A stretch of DNA of 64,000 nucleotides from Symbiopectobacterium purcellii (GTDB lineage Bacteria; Pseudomonadota; Gammaproteobacteria; Enterobacterales; Enterobacteriaceae), in NCBI RefSeq assembly GCF_019797845.1, contig NZ_CP081864.1:3472001-3536000 (forward strand). Direction: 5' to 3'. Positions 8,528 through 19,449 of this stretch are shown here, piece after piece. Each line of letters begins with the position of its first letter. Position 1 is the stretch's first letter. Below the pieces are notes generated by a model, which did not search any database, was not told the origin of the DNA, and saw nothing but the letters and a program-made list of their open reading frames with translations. The position numbers were made by a program, and so were the translations under genes.

Positions 8528-11359
8528 ATGTCTATTGCAGCTATACAGCATCATCTATCCACCGCAGGTTATTACGATAACGCGTGCCAGAATAAGCATG
8601 AGAAAGCTTTAGAATCAATTAATTCAAACCCCTCTGTAAATGTTCATTATTTTATTTACGAAATTAGCCACATTGAAAATTCATCGCGAATATTGAACCC
8701 ATTGTCAACGCCGTTTTTCGGCCGAATAGGTGACATGGCAACACCCCTTCAACTCATGCTGTTGTTTAATGTTTTACACCGTTCTGACATCCCCCCTTTT
8801 GCTTATAAAGAGAATCCACTTTCCATTATGAGTAATGACGCATCGCTTGCTAAACCTAATTTTTCTATTAAAAATAGCCACATTCTCTCTGATGATCGAA
8901 AAAAGAATGCGCTGATTGCGGCCATTAAGCACTATCTGGTGTCTGATGGACCATTAACCGCCGAAGAAGGTCAGGATGTTGAGCTGTCATTGAAACAGTG
9001 GGCAAAAATCGGTCCTCTCTTTATTACCCCACAGGTTGATAGCACAGCGCGAATGAAGCGAGCATTGATGCCTGAGTTCGATCCTCGAACCGCAGACCAT
9101 ATAAAAGAACACTGCGCCGTTGAAGAAGAAATACTGAATACTAAAGGCGAGAATGAAGGAAAACTGCTTTTATTTCAAGCCCAGAGAGCAGAGAACCCCT
9201 TTCGGATGATTTATGATGATACAGAAGGCGGTCCGACGCCCGAAGCACGGGGTGCAGCCGATGGATTAAATATTGTGGCGGATCTGCTGACGCTGGGAAT
9301 AAAACCATTAGTTGGTAACCTCATTGCGAATGCAAAACGCCGTGAGTACTATAAAAATCAAGGCGATAAAATTTGTGCTGAGCGCTTTTTCCGACTAAGT
9401 ATTGCTGAGATCGCGACATCTCTCGATGTTGATAGTATCGCGTTCAAATCCCGTGGTGTTGCCCGTAAAATGAAACCGACTGAATTGCGGCATATTACGC
9501 CGAGCCAGAACAGAGCGGCATATTATGTTCGGGATCCGAAAAATGGGATAAAGAAAGAAATTTTACTTGAGCTTCAACCGGGTAATAGCGCTATCCATAC
9601 CGAAGGCCAAACGATTTTTCTGAAACCGACGGATAAACCCAATGAATTTATGACATACCATCCTTATGCCACAAAGCCTGAGTTATTACAGAGAAAGGTG
9701 ATTGTCGATGAGGACGCACTCACGTGGCGATATGCGGACACCTTCGATGCCACCCATCTTAATGTTGAAGTGAGGGAAGGGAAAAAGCAGATATCGCTGT
9801 ACGGCGAATACTACGACCTGAAAAAAAATGGAGAGGGTAAGTTTGAGGTCGTGCTGCGAAAAGCGTCAGGCTCTCACGAGTATATTCCGGTATATTTTGA
9901 ACCGTTATCGAAAACCTGGCACATGCGTACGCATAACCGGCATCCGGTATTTACCCGCGAACAGGAAAATATCATTAACACGATCCGCATTGAACCAGAC
10001 AGAGACTTCAACTACATTCCCTATACCAATAATAACGCGCAGTATTATGGTTCGGGGAAAATTTATCGCGCAGAGAAAATTGACGACACCTCACATTATA
10101 CCTGGGGACGGTATATTGAAATGAATGGAGAAATTGTGCCAGTGAGAGAAGTTGTTTCTCCCGGTCGAGGCGTTCATTATGAGGTTCATAATATTAATCA
10201 CCCTGAGAAAGAACACTATTTAGTTTCATGGGACGGCGGTCGCTGGGTATTCGAGCGCCCAACATCTGTTCATGTATCAAGCTCGCTTGAAAAGCAGATT
10301 ACGTCAGAGATGTTCACCCATAATATTGATGTGACGCATCTCTCTTCTCCGGATAAAAATGGGTTACGATGGGACAAATATAATAATAGCTATCTGAATA
10401 TCAACAACCAATTTATTCATGTAAAAAAGGTGGATAGTAACCGTTTTTTGCTGCTTAATGCAGTGGAAATCCCGAAGATGACACTTCGGTTTAAGAAAAA
10501 TAAGTTTTACAAGGAAAATATTAACGAGAGGTTAGATAATATATTAAAAGTTGGGCTAAGTGGTAAAGAAAGAAAAACAGCACTCGATTTACTCAAGGAC
10601 GTTGATGGTTACACCGAAGCGTCTGCACAAAAATTGCTTTCTCAGTACAACCTCACTAAAAGTGGACTCTTCAGTGATTATTCATTTGCATTGGAGATTA
10701 AGAACACGGGAAAGCCGCCTTTGTGGTCAAGAATGTTCAAGAAAGATACACCATTGGAGTATGTTTCTTCATCGTCCCGGCTTTCGGAGAAGGCGAAGTT
10801 AGATTTACCCGACAATAAAGCTGGCTTTAATTTAGGAGATAAGATGGGCGAAGGTGTGTTTGGCGAGGTTTTTGTTGATGCGGATGACAGTAGATATCTT
10901 ATAAAAGTATATAAATCACCGAGTCATCTTGTGGCAGAGAAAATATCCAAACATGAAACCGAGATGTTTCAACGATATTATGGTGAAGAAGCTGCCATGC
11001 ACTTTGTCAATGACAAAGGAAACTCCTGCGTCAGAATGTATAAAATTCCTGGTCAAACACTGCTTTCTGTACCGCGAGGTACATTACCACATGATGCCGA
11101 TGTGAAATTTGTGGATATGATCGAGAGGTTGAGCAGCCTCGGCATCATACATCAAGATCTTCATTCTCAAAATATTCTATGGGACTCGGCATCAGAGTCA
11201 TTTTTTCCTATAGATATTAGTAATGTAAAAGAAAAATACTTCAATGCTGATGTCAGTGGAAAACAAAAAATGAATGCGAAAGGCATATCAGATTTTGATA
11301 ACGTTTTGAGCGATATAGCCTGGAAGAAAAAGAAGACATCAATAGAAAATATAGAATAA
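8528..11359 (+). CDS. large protein with C-terminal OspG/NleH-like kinase domain, candidate T3SS effector
   Basis: 943 residues. Residues 1-750 match nothing I recognise. A hydrophobic patch lies near residues 246-265 (LNIVADLLTLGIKPLVGNLI). From about residue 765 there is a compact protein kinase fold: glycine loop GEGVFGEV (774-781), ATP lysine K793 in LIKVYK, catalytic loop HQDLHSQN (D877, N882) and metal-binding D896 in PIDISN, replacing DFG. This abbreviated layout resembles the type III effectors OspG and NleH. Base composition is more AT-rich than the neighbouring nitrogenase genes, and the T3SS operon is 3 kb away. The first 25 residues lack a Sec signal. Kinase-like is well supported; secreted effector is inference. 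No obvious chaperone gene lies beside it. Confidence 0.7.
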   Translation: MSIAAIQHHLSTAGYYDNACQNKHEKALESINSNPSVNVHYFIYEISHIENSSRILNPLSTPFFGRIGDMATPLQLMLLFNVLHRSDIPPFAYKENPLSIMSNDASLAKPNFSIKNSHILSDDRKKNALIAAIKHYLVSDGPLTAEEGQDVELSLKQWAKIGPLFITPQVDSTARMKRALMPEFDPRTADHIKEHCAVEEEILNTKGENEGKLLLFQAQRAENPFRMIYDDTEGGPTPEARGAADGLNIVADLLTLGIKPLVGNLIANAKRREYYKNQGDKICAERFFRLSIAEIATSLDVDSIAFKSRGVARKMKPTELRHITPSQNRAAYYVRDPKNGIKKEILLELQPGNSAIHTEGQTIFLKPTDKPNEFMTYHPYATKPELLQRKVIVDEDALTWRYADTFDATHLNVEVREGKKQISLYGEYYDLKKNGEGKFEVVLRKASGSHEYIPVYFEPLSKTWHMRTHNRHPVFTREQENIINTIRIEPDRDFNYIPYTNNNAQYYGSGKIYRAEKIDDTSHYTWGRYIEMNGEIVPVREVVSPGRGVHYEVHNINHPEKEHYLVSWDGGRWVFERPTSVHVSSSLEKQITSEMFTHNIDVTHLSSPDKNGLRWDKYNNSYLNINNQFIHVKKVDSNRFLLLNAVEIPKMTLRFKKNKFYKENINERLDNILKVGLSGKERKTALDLLKDVDGYTEASAQKLLSQYNLTKSGLFSDYSFALEIKNTGKPPLWSRMFKKDTPLEYVSSSSRLSEKAKLDLPDNKAGFNLGDKMGEGVFGEVFVDADDSRYLIKVYKSPSHLVAEKISKHETEMFQRYYGEEAAMHFVNDKGNSCVRMYKIPGQTLLSVPRGTLPHDADVKFVDMIERLSSLGIIHQDLHSQNILWDSASESFFPIDISNVKEKYFNADVSGKQKMNAKGISDFDNVLSDIAWKKKKTSIENIE

Positions 11360-11444
11360 AAACAATATATTGAATGTATCAGCAATGCTGCCTTAATACG
11401 GGATGCAATCAGTACCGTGCCGCGGTGGAACAGCAGAACCTAGC

Positions 11445-11480
11445 AGGGCGTGAGTGCCACTACCGCGGTACTCATGCCCT
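11445..11480. terminator. hairpin between the convergent kinase-domain gene and anfA
   Basis: AGGGCGTGAGT (11445-11455) pairs with ACTCATGCCCT (11470-11480), 10 of 11 Watson-Crick plus one G-U. The right arm overlaps the last codons of anfA. A second inverted repeat (AGTACCG at 11411-11417 with CGGTACT at 11466-11472) competes with it. No T-run follows, so a terminator role is uncertain. Confidence 0.35.
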
Positions 11481-13076
11481 GTTACGATAATGCTTATAGT
11501 TGAGGCGATACTTATTCAGCCGCAGTCCTAATGCACGACGCGTGATATTAAGATGTTCCGCCGCTCGGGAGATATTTCCCTGAAACATTGAGAGCGCTTC
11601 AACTATGGCATTGTACTCAATCTGGGAGACCCGAGCCTCCAACCCCTCTTCCACCACAAGGTGTTCCAAAATCGGCTGTAGCGACAACGGAAGGTGGTAG
11701 CTATGAATAACACCGTCGTCGGATAATAATACCGCCCGCTCCATTACATTTTCCAACTCCCTTACGTTTCCCGGCCAATCGTAATTGAGCAACATATTCA
11801 GTGCAGGCGTGGCGATGGTCGGGACTTCCACGCCCTGATCTCGGGCAAAACGGGCATTGAAGTAATCAGCCAGAATCAGAATATCATTGCCCCGTTCACG
11901 CAATGGCGGAATGGTGATGGGAAACACGTTAAGACGGTAGTAAAGGTCTTCACGAAACAACCCCTTACTCACCATTTCACTCAAATCGCGATGTGTGGCG
12001 GCCAGAATACGCACATTGACATGAAGCGTGTCATTGCTGCCCACCCGCTCAAAACTGCGTTCCTGAATCACACGTAACAGCTTGGCCTGTGCCGATAACG
12101 ACAACTCTCCTACCTCATCAAGAAAAAGGGTTCCGCCATTCGCTTCTTCAAAACGCCCAGCACGGCGCGATATCGCACCGGTAAAGGCACCTTTTTCATG
12201 CCCAAACAGCTCACTTTCCAGCACGCTTTCCGGCAAGGATGCACAGTTGAAGGTGATAAAAGGGCCAGTTGCACACAGGCTGCTGTGGTGAATCGCCGCG
12301 GATACCCGCTCTTTGCCAACGCCACTCTCCCCCAAAATCAGTACCGTAGTACGCGCCGGGCTAACCTTGCGAATCAGCCGATAAACCGACTGCATGGCCC
12401 GCGAATTGCCAATAATATTGGCAGGGCGCAGTGTATCTGTGGTGTGGTGCTGCAAGGATGCCGCGAGCAGCACTTTCTGATGCGCTTGTTCAAGCAAGTG
12501 CAATTCAACGGCCTGCGCGATAATTGCCGCAATCACTTTCAACACTTCCAAATCCAGGTAGCGCAGTTGATGATTGTGATAGACCCGTTCGATGCCGATG
12601 GTTCCCATCACTTTGGAACTGCGAATGATCGGCACACAAATAAAGGAAAACGCCCCGTCGCGGGTTTTGTCGAGACTGCCGGTTTTATTGAGAAATAAAG
12701 GATCGTCGGCCACATGCGGCACAATCACCGGTTGGCGCGTTTCGATCACCTGTCCGGTGATCCCTTCCCCCGGCAGGTAGACCCCCTTCTCCACTTCTTG
12801 CGGTGAGAGTCCGTAACTTTCATGGATATAAATGCGATCGCTGCTGGTGTCGTACAGCGTGATCATCGCGCGGATCACCTGCATGTGTTTTTGCATCAAT
12901 TGCAGGACCAGTTTGAGGGTTTTGGAAAGATCGCCCTCGGTGCTCACCACTTTGCTGACTTCAGACAGCAGCGGCATCAGTTCTGAGCGGCATTCACCCA
13001 ATTTACAACTGAAAGACAGCGGTGTCTCCAAGGGTGACAGCATATCCGTCACACCACGTTTTCTTTCCAGGCGCAT
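11472..13076 (-). CDS. anfA: sigma-54-dependent activator of iron-only nitrogenase genes, AnfA
   Basis: NifA-family enhancer-binding protein of 534 residues. Domains in order: an N-terminal segment with Cys24 and Cys29 (C-X4-C); a GAF domain at about residues 40-195; an AAA+ domain with Walker A GESGVGKE, the sigma-54 contact motif GAFTGA and the LFLDEVGEL Walker B; and a C-terminal Fis-type helix-turn-helix (NISRAAEHLNITRRALGLRL). The paired cysteines near the N-terminus are characteristic of AnfA rather than NifA; in Azotobacter AnfA such a pair is needed for Fe-protein- and redox-dependent activity. It lies 255 bp downstream of anfO on the same strand. The start ATG 13076 has a good ribosome-binding site (GGGAGAG). 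The target is most likely the sigma-54 promoter before anfH. Confidence 0.93.
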   Translation of the reverse strand: MRLERKRGVTDMLSPLETPLSFSCKLGECRSELMPLLSEVSKVVSTEGDLSKTLKLVLQLMQKHMQVIRAMITLYDTSSDRIYIHESYGLSPQEVEKGVYLPGEGITGQVIETRQPVIVPHVADDPLFLNKTGSLDKTRDGAFSFICVPIIRSSKVMGTIGIERVYHNHQLRYLDLEVLKVIAAIIAQAVELHLLEQAHQKVLLAASLQHHTTDTLRPANIIGNSRAMQSVYRLIRKVSPARTTVLILGESGVGKERVSAAIHHSSLCATGPFITFNCASLPESVLESELFGHEKGAFTGAISRRAGRFEEANGGTLFLDEVGELSLSAQAKLLRVIQERSFERVGSNDTLHVNVRILAATHRDLSEMVSKGLFREDLYYRLNVFPITIPPLRERGNDILILADYFNARFARDQGVEVPTIATPALNMLLNYDWPGNVRELENVMERAVLLSDDGVIHSYHLPLSLQPILEHLVVEEGLEARVSQIEYNAIVEALSMFQGNISRAAEHLNITRRALGLRLNKYRLNYKHYRNRA

Positions 13077-13282
13077 TTTATCTCTCCCGACAAATCCCCA
13101 TTCTTACGTAGCAGAGTGAATCACATCAGGTCAGAAGCATTGGTATCCTAGTCGCAGGCTCTTATGCACAGTCCCGGTAAAAACCTGCAAAATCAGCGCC
13201 AATGCAGGCAAAATCAACTTTTTTATAATTAATTGATAATTAATGAGATAAAAACCACCTCCCCCCCAACGCACCGGCAATA

Positions 13283-13298
13283 TGTTCTGTTAAGAACA
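13283..13298. promoter_or_regulatory. inverted repeat TGTTCT-N4-AGAACA between anfO and anfA
   Basis: A perfect 6-bp dyad with a 4-bp spacer lies in the 255 bp between the end of anfO and the start of anfA, followed on the plus strand by a further TGTTCT (13303-13308). It could be an operator for anfA transcription. The spacer region also holds an AT-rich stretch (about 13215-13250) suited to a promoter. No known regulator consensus could be assigned. Confidence 0.3.
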
Positions 13299-13331
13299 TT
13301 CCTGTTCTATTTGGGACGTCAACGAACGTTT

Positions 13332-13973
13332 TCAGACATGCCGTGGCATCACCACGACACAAAATGTTCCATCTGCACGCGGCTCACTCACAATGCTGAA
13401 TTCACGCGCATCAAGCGTGGCAAACCACTTCGGTAAATGATCGCAAATCACATCCAGACGTCGAAATTGCTTTTGTTGCAGGAAGGGTTGTAATAACCGC
13501 CGTGAGGTGTGCCCCTCATGGCTGTTTGCCAGTGCCTCTATCAGATTGAAGTGAAAATCCCCGCTCTGTTTGCCCGGCTGAAAATAGGTCTCAGGGTGGA
13601 GTGGCGTCACGGGCGAGGAGGCGTGGATACGCTCCGCGATACCATCGAGAAGCGGAGCCGGTTTGCCGCTGCCTCGCCACATGGTAATCCCTCTGCCATC
13701 AAGCCAGGCCAGCAACACGCCCTGAATCTCCCGCGCGACAATGTGACGACACTCGGGTAACGCCTCCAGCATCGTCACGGTTTGCTGACGCAAAGCCGCC
13801 AATGACATTGATGCGGTTGATGGGCAAGGGACTTCACGGCAGCATTGCCAGCCAGAACGTAACGGGACAAACAGTGTCGCCACGCCGGGCTGCCCGAGCG
13901 CCGTTATCATTCCCTGAGGGTCGAGATACGCGGCGATATAAAGCGGGGGGAACCGGCCCTTATCAAAAGCCAT
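13332..13973 (-). CDS. anfO: iron-only nitrogenase accessory protein AnfO
   Basis: AnfO-family protein of 213 residues, found only with Fe-only nitrogenases; its biochemical role is not settled. Recognisable features are the N-terminal IAAYLDPQGMITALGQPGV, and the central ALPECRHIVAREIQGVLLAW followed by GRGITMW, where AnfO proteins carry a similar VAREI(K)G-type segment. The start codon overlaps the end of the upstream flavin-fold gene by 11 bp, so the two are probably translationally coupled. It is the last gene of the anfHDGK operon; anfA follows after 255 bp. Confidence 0.8.
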   Translation of the reverse strand: MAFDKGRFPPLYIAAYLDPQGMITALGQPGVATLFVPLRSGWQCCREVPCPSTASMSLAALRQQTVTMLEALPECRHIVAREIQGVLLAWLDGRGITMWRGSGKPAPLLDGIAERIHASSPVTPLHPETYFQPGKQSGDFHFNLIEALANSHEGHTSRRLLQPFLQQKQFRRLDVICDHLPKWFATLDAREFSIVSEPRADGTFCVVVMPRHV

Positions 13974-14469
13974 GCTGTTTCCCCCTCATGGCGTCGATGT
14001 TGATGCGTATCACCAGCGTGGCTTGCAGATTGGCGTCAGGGAACGCGTAGTGGCGATCGGTAAACCCCGCCATCAATCGCTGCAAAATGGGGATTTTCTC
14101 CTGATTATCGTTGATGAACTGTGCTTTCCCCAACCCAATCACCGTTCGATGCCGCGCCTCAAAGTTACAGGCCAGCGCATCCTCTACCACGCCACCATAA
14201 TGAGAAATGGCAAAACACAGGGTATTGTTACGTTTAAGCCATTCAATCTTGCTGCCACTGCGCGCGGAGTGAAAGTAGAGAGCGGTGCCATCCCAGACAT
14301 AGAAAACCGGCACCAGAAAGGGCACATCATTATTAGCCAGCGCAATGTACATCACGCGCTCTTCGCGCAAAATGGCATCCAGTACGGTGGGATCGGTGAT
14401 CTCACGTTCATCTCGCCGCATGTCGTGATGGGGGAAATCGGCCAGCGCCGGGTTAACAGGCGTATTCAT
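13963..14469 (-). CDS. PNPOx/NimA-like flavin split-barrel protein, probable Anf3/AnfR counterpart
   Basis: 168 residues with the pattern of pyridoxamine-phosphate-oxidase-fold proteins of the NimA/HugZ kind: RRDEREITD, then RVMYIALANNDVPFLVPVFYVWDG and LYFHSARSGSKIEWL. Fe-only nitrogenase operons carry a small oxidase gene (anf3) whose Azotobacter product binds FAD and haem and is thought to protect the enzyme from oxygen. Position and fold make this its likely counterpart. The start overlaps the preceding HEPN-like ORF by 4 bp (ATGA) and its end overlaps anfO by 11 bp. The assignment to Anf3 is from context and fold, not from confirmed alignment. Confidence 0.65.
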   Translation of the reverse strand: MNTPVNPALADFPHHDMRRDEREITDPTVLDAILREERVMYIALANNDVPFLVPVFYVWDGTALYFHSARSGSKIEWLKRNNTLCFAISHYGGVVEDALACNFEARHRTVIGLGKAQFINDNQEKIPILQRLMAGFTDRHYAFPDANLQATLVIRINIDAMRGKQHGF

Positions 14470-14906
14470 CCTCTGTTCTCCCGCAAGTGGTCAAGCGCCG
14501 GTGAGCGTTTTTGTTCCGCCACAATCAGCGCATCCAATGCCTCACACACGGAAAGAATCCGCGCTTTATCCTGCTCGTCCGGCGTGCCATGGTAGTAATC
14601 ATCAATGGAGCAAATGCCGAAAAGTGCATCCAGCGCGGCAATATCCTCGCTTAACGCCAAGGTAAACTTCACTTTCTCCGAGGCACTGGTCAGCAGGCTA
14701 CGGTAGTTGTGATTCATCGGCATGATGTTATGCAGCGCACACAGGGCAATCAGGTAGCACTCCACCGCCAGCGATGCCACGTTAAACACCAGACTGACAG
14801 ACGATGATTGTGGTGCCAACAACAGGGCGCGGCGGTGATAGCCACGCGCATGTTCATAACACCGCATGAACCGTTGTTCATCGCTTTCAAACAGCAATCC
14901 TGACAT
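14466..14906 (-). CDS. HEPN-like helical protein inside the anf operon
   Basis: 146 residues from ATG 14906, chosen because GGGAGG lies at the right spacing; longer in-frame starts exist up to 14951. The first half (SDEQRFMRCYEHARGYHRRALLL, then SLVFNVASLAVECYLIAL) resembles small all-helical HEPN or nucleotidyltransferase-partner proteins. No RNase-type R-X4-6-H motif is clearly present. It lies 69 bp after anfK and overlaps the flavin-fold gene by 4 bp, so it belongs to the transcription unit. Rhodobacter anf operons carry three small genes after anfK, and this may be the counterpart of the middle one. The function is not recognised. Confidence 0.6.
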   Translation of the reverse strand: MSGLLFESDEQRFMRCYEHARGYHRRALLLAPQSSSVSLVFNVASLAVECYLIALCALHNIMPMNHNYRSLLTSASEKVKFTLALSEDIAALDALFGICSIDDYYHGTPDEQDKARILSVCEALDALIVAEQKRSPALDHLRENRG

Positions 14907-14975
14907 CATTTCCTCCCGAACAGGGCACCGATTCCCGGTGCCTGATGACATGTCGCAAGAACGGAAACCGCCGAC

Positions 14976-16364
14976 TTACCAGACGTTAAGCAACCACTCC
15001 TTGTTCTTTTTGTATTCCATGTCGGTAAACAGGCTGTTTGCCATTTGCTCCGCCAACCAGATAGCCCCGGCGTACCCGACAACCGGATGGCGGTAATGTC
15101 CCGCCCGGTCATAGGTAGGGAAACCGACTCTGACCATGGGTATCTGGTTATCAATCGCGGTGAAACGGCCTTTAGAGTGCCCGAGGATCAGATCCAATTG
15201 CAGATCGTTTTGGGTAATACGCTGCTCCATCTCCCACAGATCCGCATTGGTAATGATCTCCATATCATGGGACACCCCATCGCGCAGCGCGTGAATGCGG
15301 GGATCGTTGACATACCCGGCATTGTCATCGCCCAGCAGCAACAGCACAGGCTTCATTTCCAGATCGAGACAAAATTCCGCCAGCCCGATCACCAAATCGG
15401 GGTTGCCGTAAATCGCTACCCGTTTGTCGGCAAGAAACATATGCACCAGGTCTGTCAGGGCATCCAGGGCGATCCCACGCTCCCGCACCAGTGAAGGCGG
15501 AATGGGTTTTCCCGTCAGGGTTTTCAGGTTATGCAACAACGTGTCCGTGTTACGAATACCTATCGGCGTCGGGCCAATAAGGGTCGGGATCTGGAACTTA
15601 TCTGCCAGATAATTCGCCGCCTTGCCCCCTTCATAGCGATTGAGTGCCAGCGTCGCGCTGGCATTGGCCGTGTCGGTCAAATCAGCGATGGTCGTATTGC
15701 CGTGTGACACGGTATTACCGGATGGCATCAACGGTGAGTCGAAATCTTCAATCTCGAACAGTACAGTGGCATCAATCGCCATCTCCGAGAGCAGATGTTT
15801 CAACGCCGTCACATCACCGGGGTTCGCCCAACCGGTAATCAGATTGAGTTTGCCGTTAGGCTCCCCTTTTCGGGCAAAATACTTAACGATATCGCGTACC
15901 GCCAGATCGTACCCGCTGATCATGCTGCCCACAAAACTTGGCGTGTGGATAGGAATCAGATGCACTTCGCGACCGGCGTATTTCTCTTTAAGCAACCCAT
16001 CGTTGAGCTTGCGCACCACGCCGTCCACATCATCGCCAATCACCTCTGTGGAACAGGTGGTAATAATTGGGATAACCTTGACGTGAGGGTAACGCATCAG
16101 TAAAACGTCGACCGCTTGTTCTACGCGATCCAGCGCACCAAACACCGCTCCGTCTTCATGTACCGAGGATGAAGCGATTTCAAAGCTCTCTTTCAGATGC
16201 TGAGAAATCAGCAAACGGACAAACATCACGCATCCCTGACCGCCATGCACAATACCGATACAATCCTTGATGCCGATACTCACATACTGTGCCCCTGCCG
16301 GTTGGCAGGTAAAAATGGGGTTGATGACCCCCGTGCGATCTTTCGCTTTCAGTTCACAGGACAT
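14976..16364 (-). CDS. anfK: iron-only nitrogenase FeFe protein beta subunit AnfK
   Basis: Beta subunit of dinitrogenase 3; it shares the P-cluster with AnfD. Counting from ATG 16364 (MSCEL), P-cluster cysteines are C20 (IFTCQPAG), C45 (GGQGCVMF) and C104 (ITTCSTEVIGDD). Length is 462 residues, as for AnfK, shorter than NifK because the N-terminal extension is missing. ATG 16376 overlaps the anfG stop (TAATG), but the GAGG 7-10 bp before ATG 16364 and the family N-terminus favour the internal start. It acts in the cytoplasmic alpha2-beta2-delta2 complex with AnfD and AnfG. Confidence 0.96.
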   Translation of the reverse strand: MSCELKAKDRTGVINPIFTCQPAGAQYVSIGIKDCIGIVHGGQGCVMFVRLLISQHLKESFEIASSSVHEDGAVFGALDRVEQAVDVLLMRYPHVKVIPIITTCSTEVIGDDVDGVVRKLNDGLLKEKYAGREVHLIPIHTPSFVGSMISGYDLAVRDIVKYFARKGEPNGKLNLITGWANPGDVTALKHLLSEMAIDATVLFEIEDFDSPLMPSGNTVSHGNTTIADLTDTANASATLALNRYEGGKAANYLADKFQIPTLIGPTPIGIRNTDTLLHNLKTLTGKPIPPSLVRERGIALDALTDLVHMFLADKRVAIYGNPDLVIGLAEFCLDLEMKPVLLLLGDDNAGYVNDPRIHALRDGVSHDMEIITNADLWEMEQRITQNDLQLDLILGHSKGRFTAIDNQIPMVRVGFPTYDRAGHYRHPVVGYAGAIWLAEQMANSLFTDMEYKKNKEWLLNVW

Positions 16365-16375
16365 GGCTAACCTCA

Positions 16376-19219
<2,844 letters not shown>

Positions 19220-19243
19220 TCACTGGGTATGCCAGGAAGAAAT

Positions 19244-19259
19244 TGCAAAACCGGGGCCA
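19244..19259 (-). promoter_or_regulatory. sigma-54 promoter of the anf operon
   Basis: Read on the minus strand the sequence is TGGCCCCGGTTTTGCA, with the diagnostic GG-N10-GC spacing of -24/-12 promoters. Transcription would start near 19233, leaving a leader of about 50 nt before anfH ATG 19183. A dedicated sigma-54 activator gene, anfA, is in the same cluster. Confidence 0.8.
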
Positions 19260-19290
19260 CTCAGAGAAATAAAGGAGAAAAAGCACTAAA

Positions 19291-19318
19291 ATCGGCGACC
19301 GATTTGAGCCTATCGGCT
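19291..19318 (-). promoter_or_regulatory. paired dyads upstream of the anfH promoter, candidate AnfA sites
   Basis: ATCGG-CGA-CCGAT (19291-19303) and AGCC-TATC-GGCT (19307-19318) are two perfect dyads sharing a CGG/CCG core. Their centres lie about 64 and 79 bp upstream of the predicted transcription start. They are candidates for the AnfA enhancer. I know no firm AnfA consensus, so this is inference from position and symmetry. Confidence 0.4.
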
Positions 19319-19392
19319 GAATTTATTGCAGTTATTTTTTATTGGCAGAAGGAATAATGCGATAACAATGAGAGACAGAGAAAGATGATATT

Positions 19393-19426
19393 CCCGCTGG
19401 CTGTTCATTAATGAACTTTTTACCAG
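19393..19426 (-). promoter_or_regulatory. nested inverted repeat between the amidotransferase gene and anfH
   Basis: A perfect 14-bp palindrome GTTCATTAATGAAC (19403-19416) is nested inside a longer inverted repeat with outer arms GCTGG/CCAGC. It could end the amidotransferase transcript or bind a regulator about 170 bp upstream of the anf promoter. There is no clear T-run on the minus strand. Confidence 0.35.
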
Positions 19427-19449
19427 CGAGATGTTCGGCAATGGAAATT

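Noticed and set aside
13259..13267. Poly-C run before anfO as a phase-variation tract
   Set aside because: It is intergenic and not placed in a promoter spacer or reading frame I can identify.
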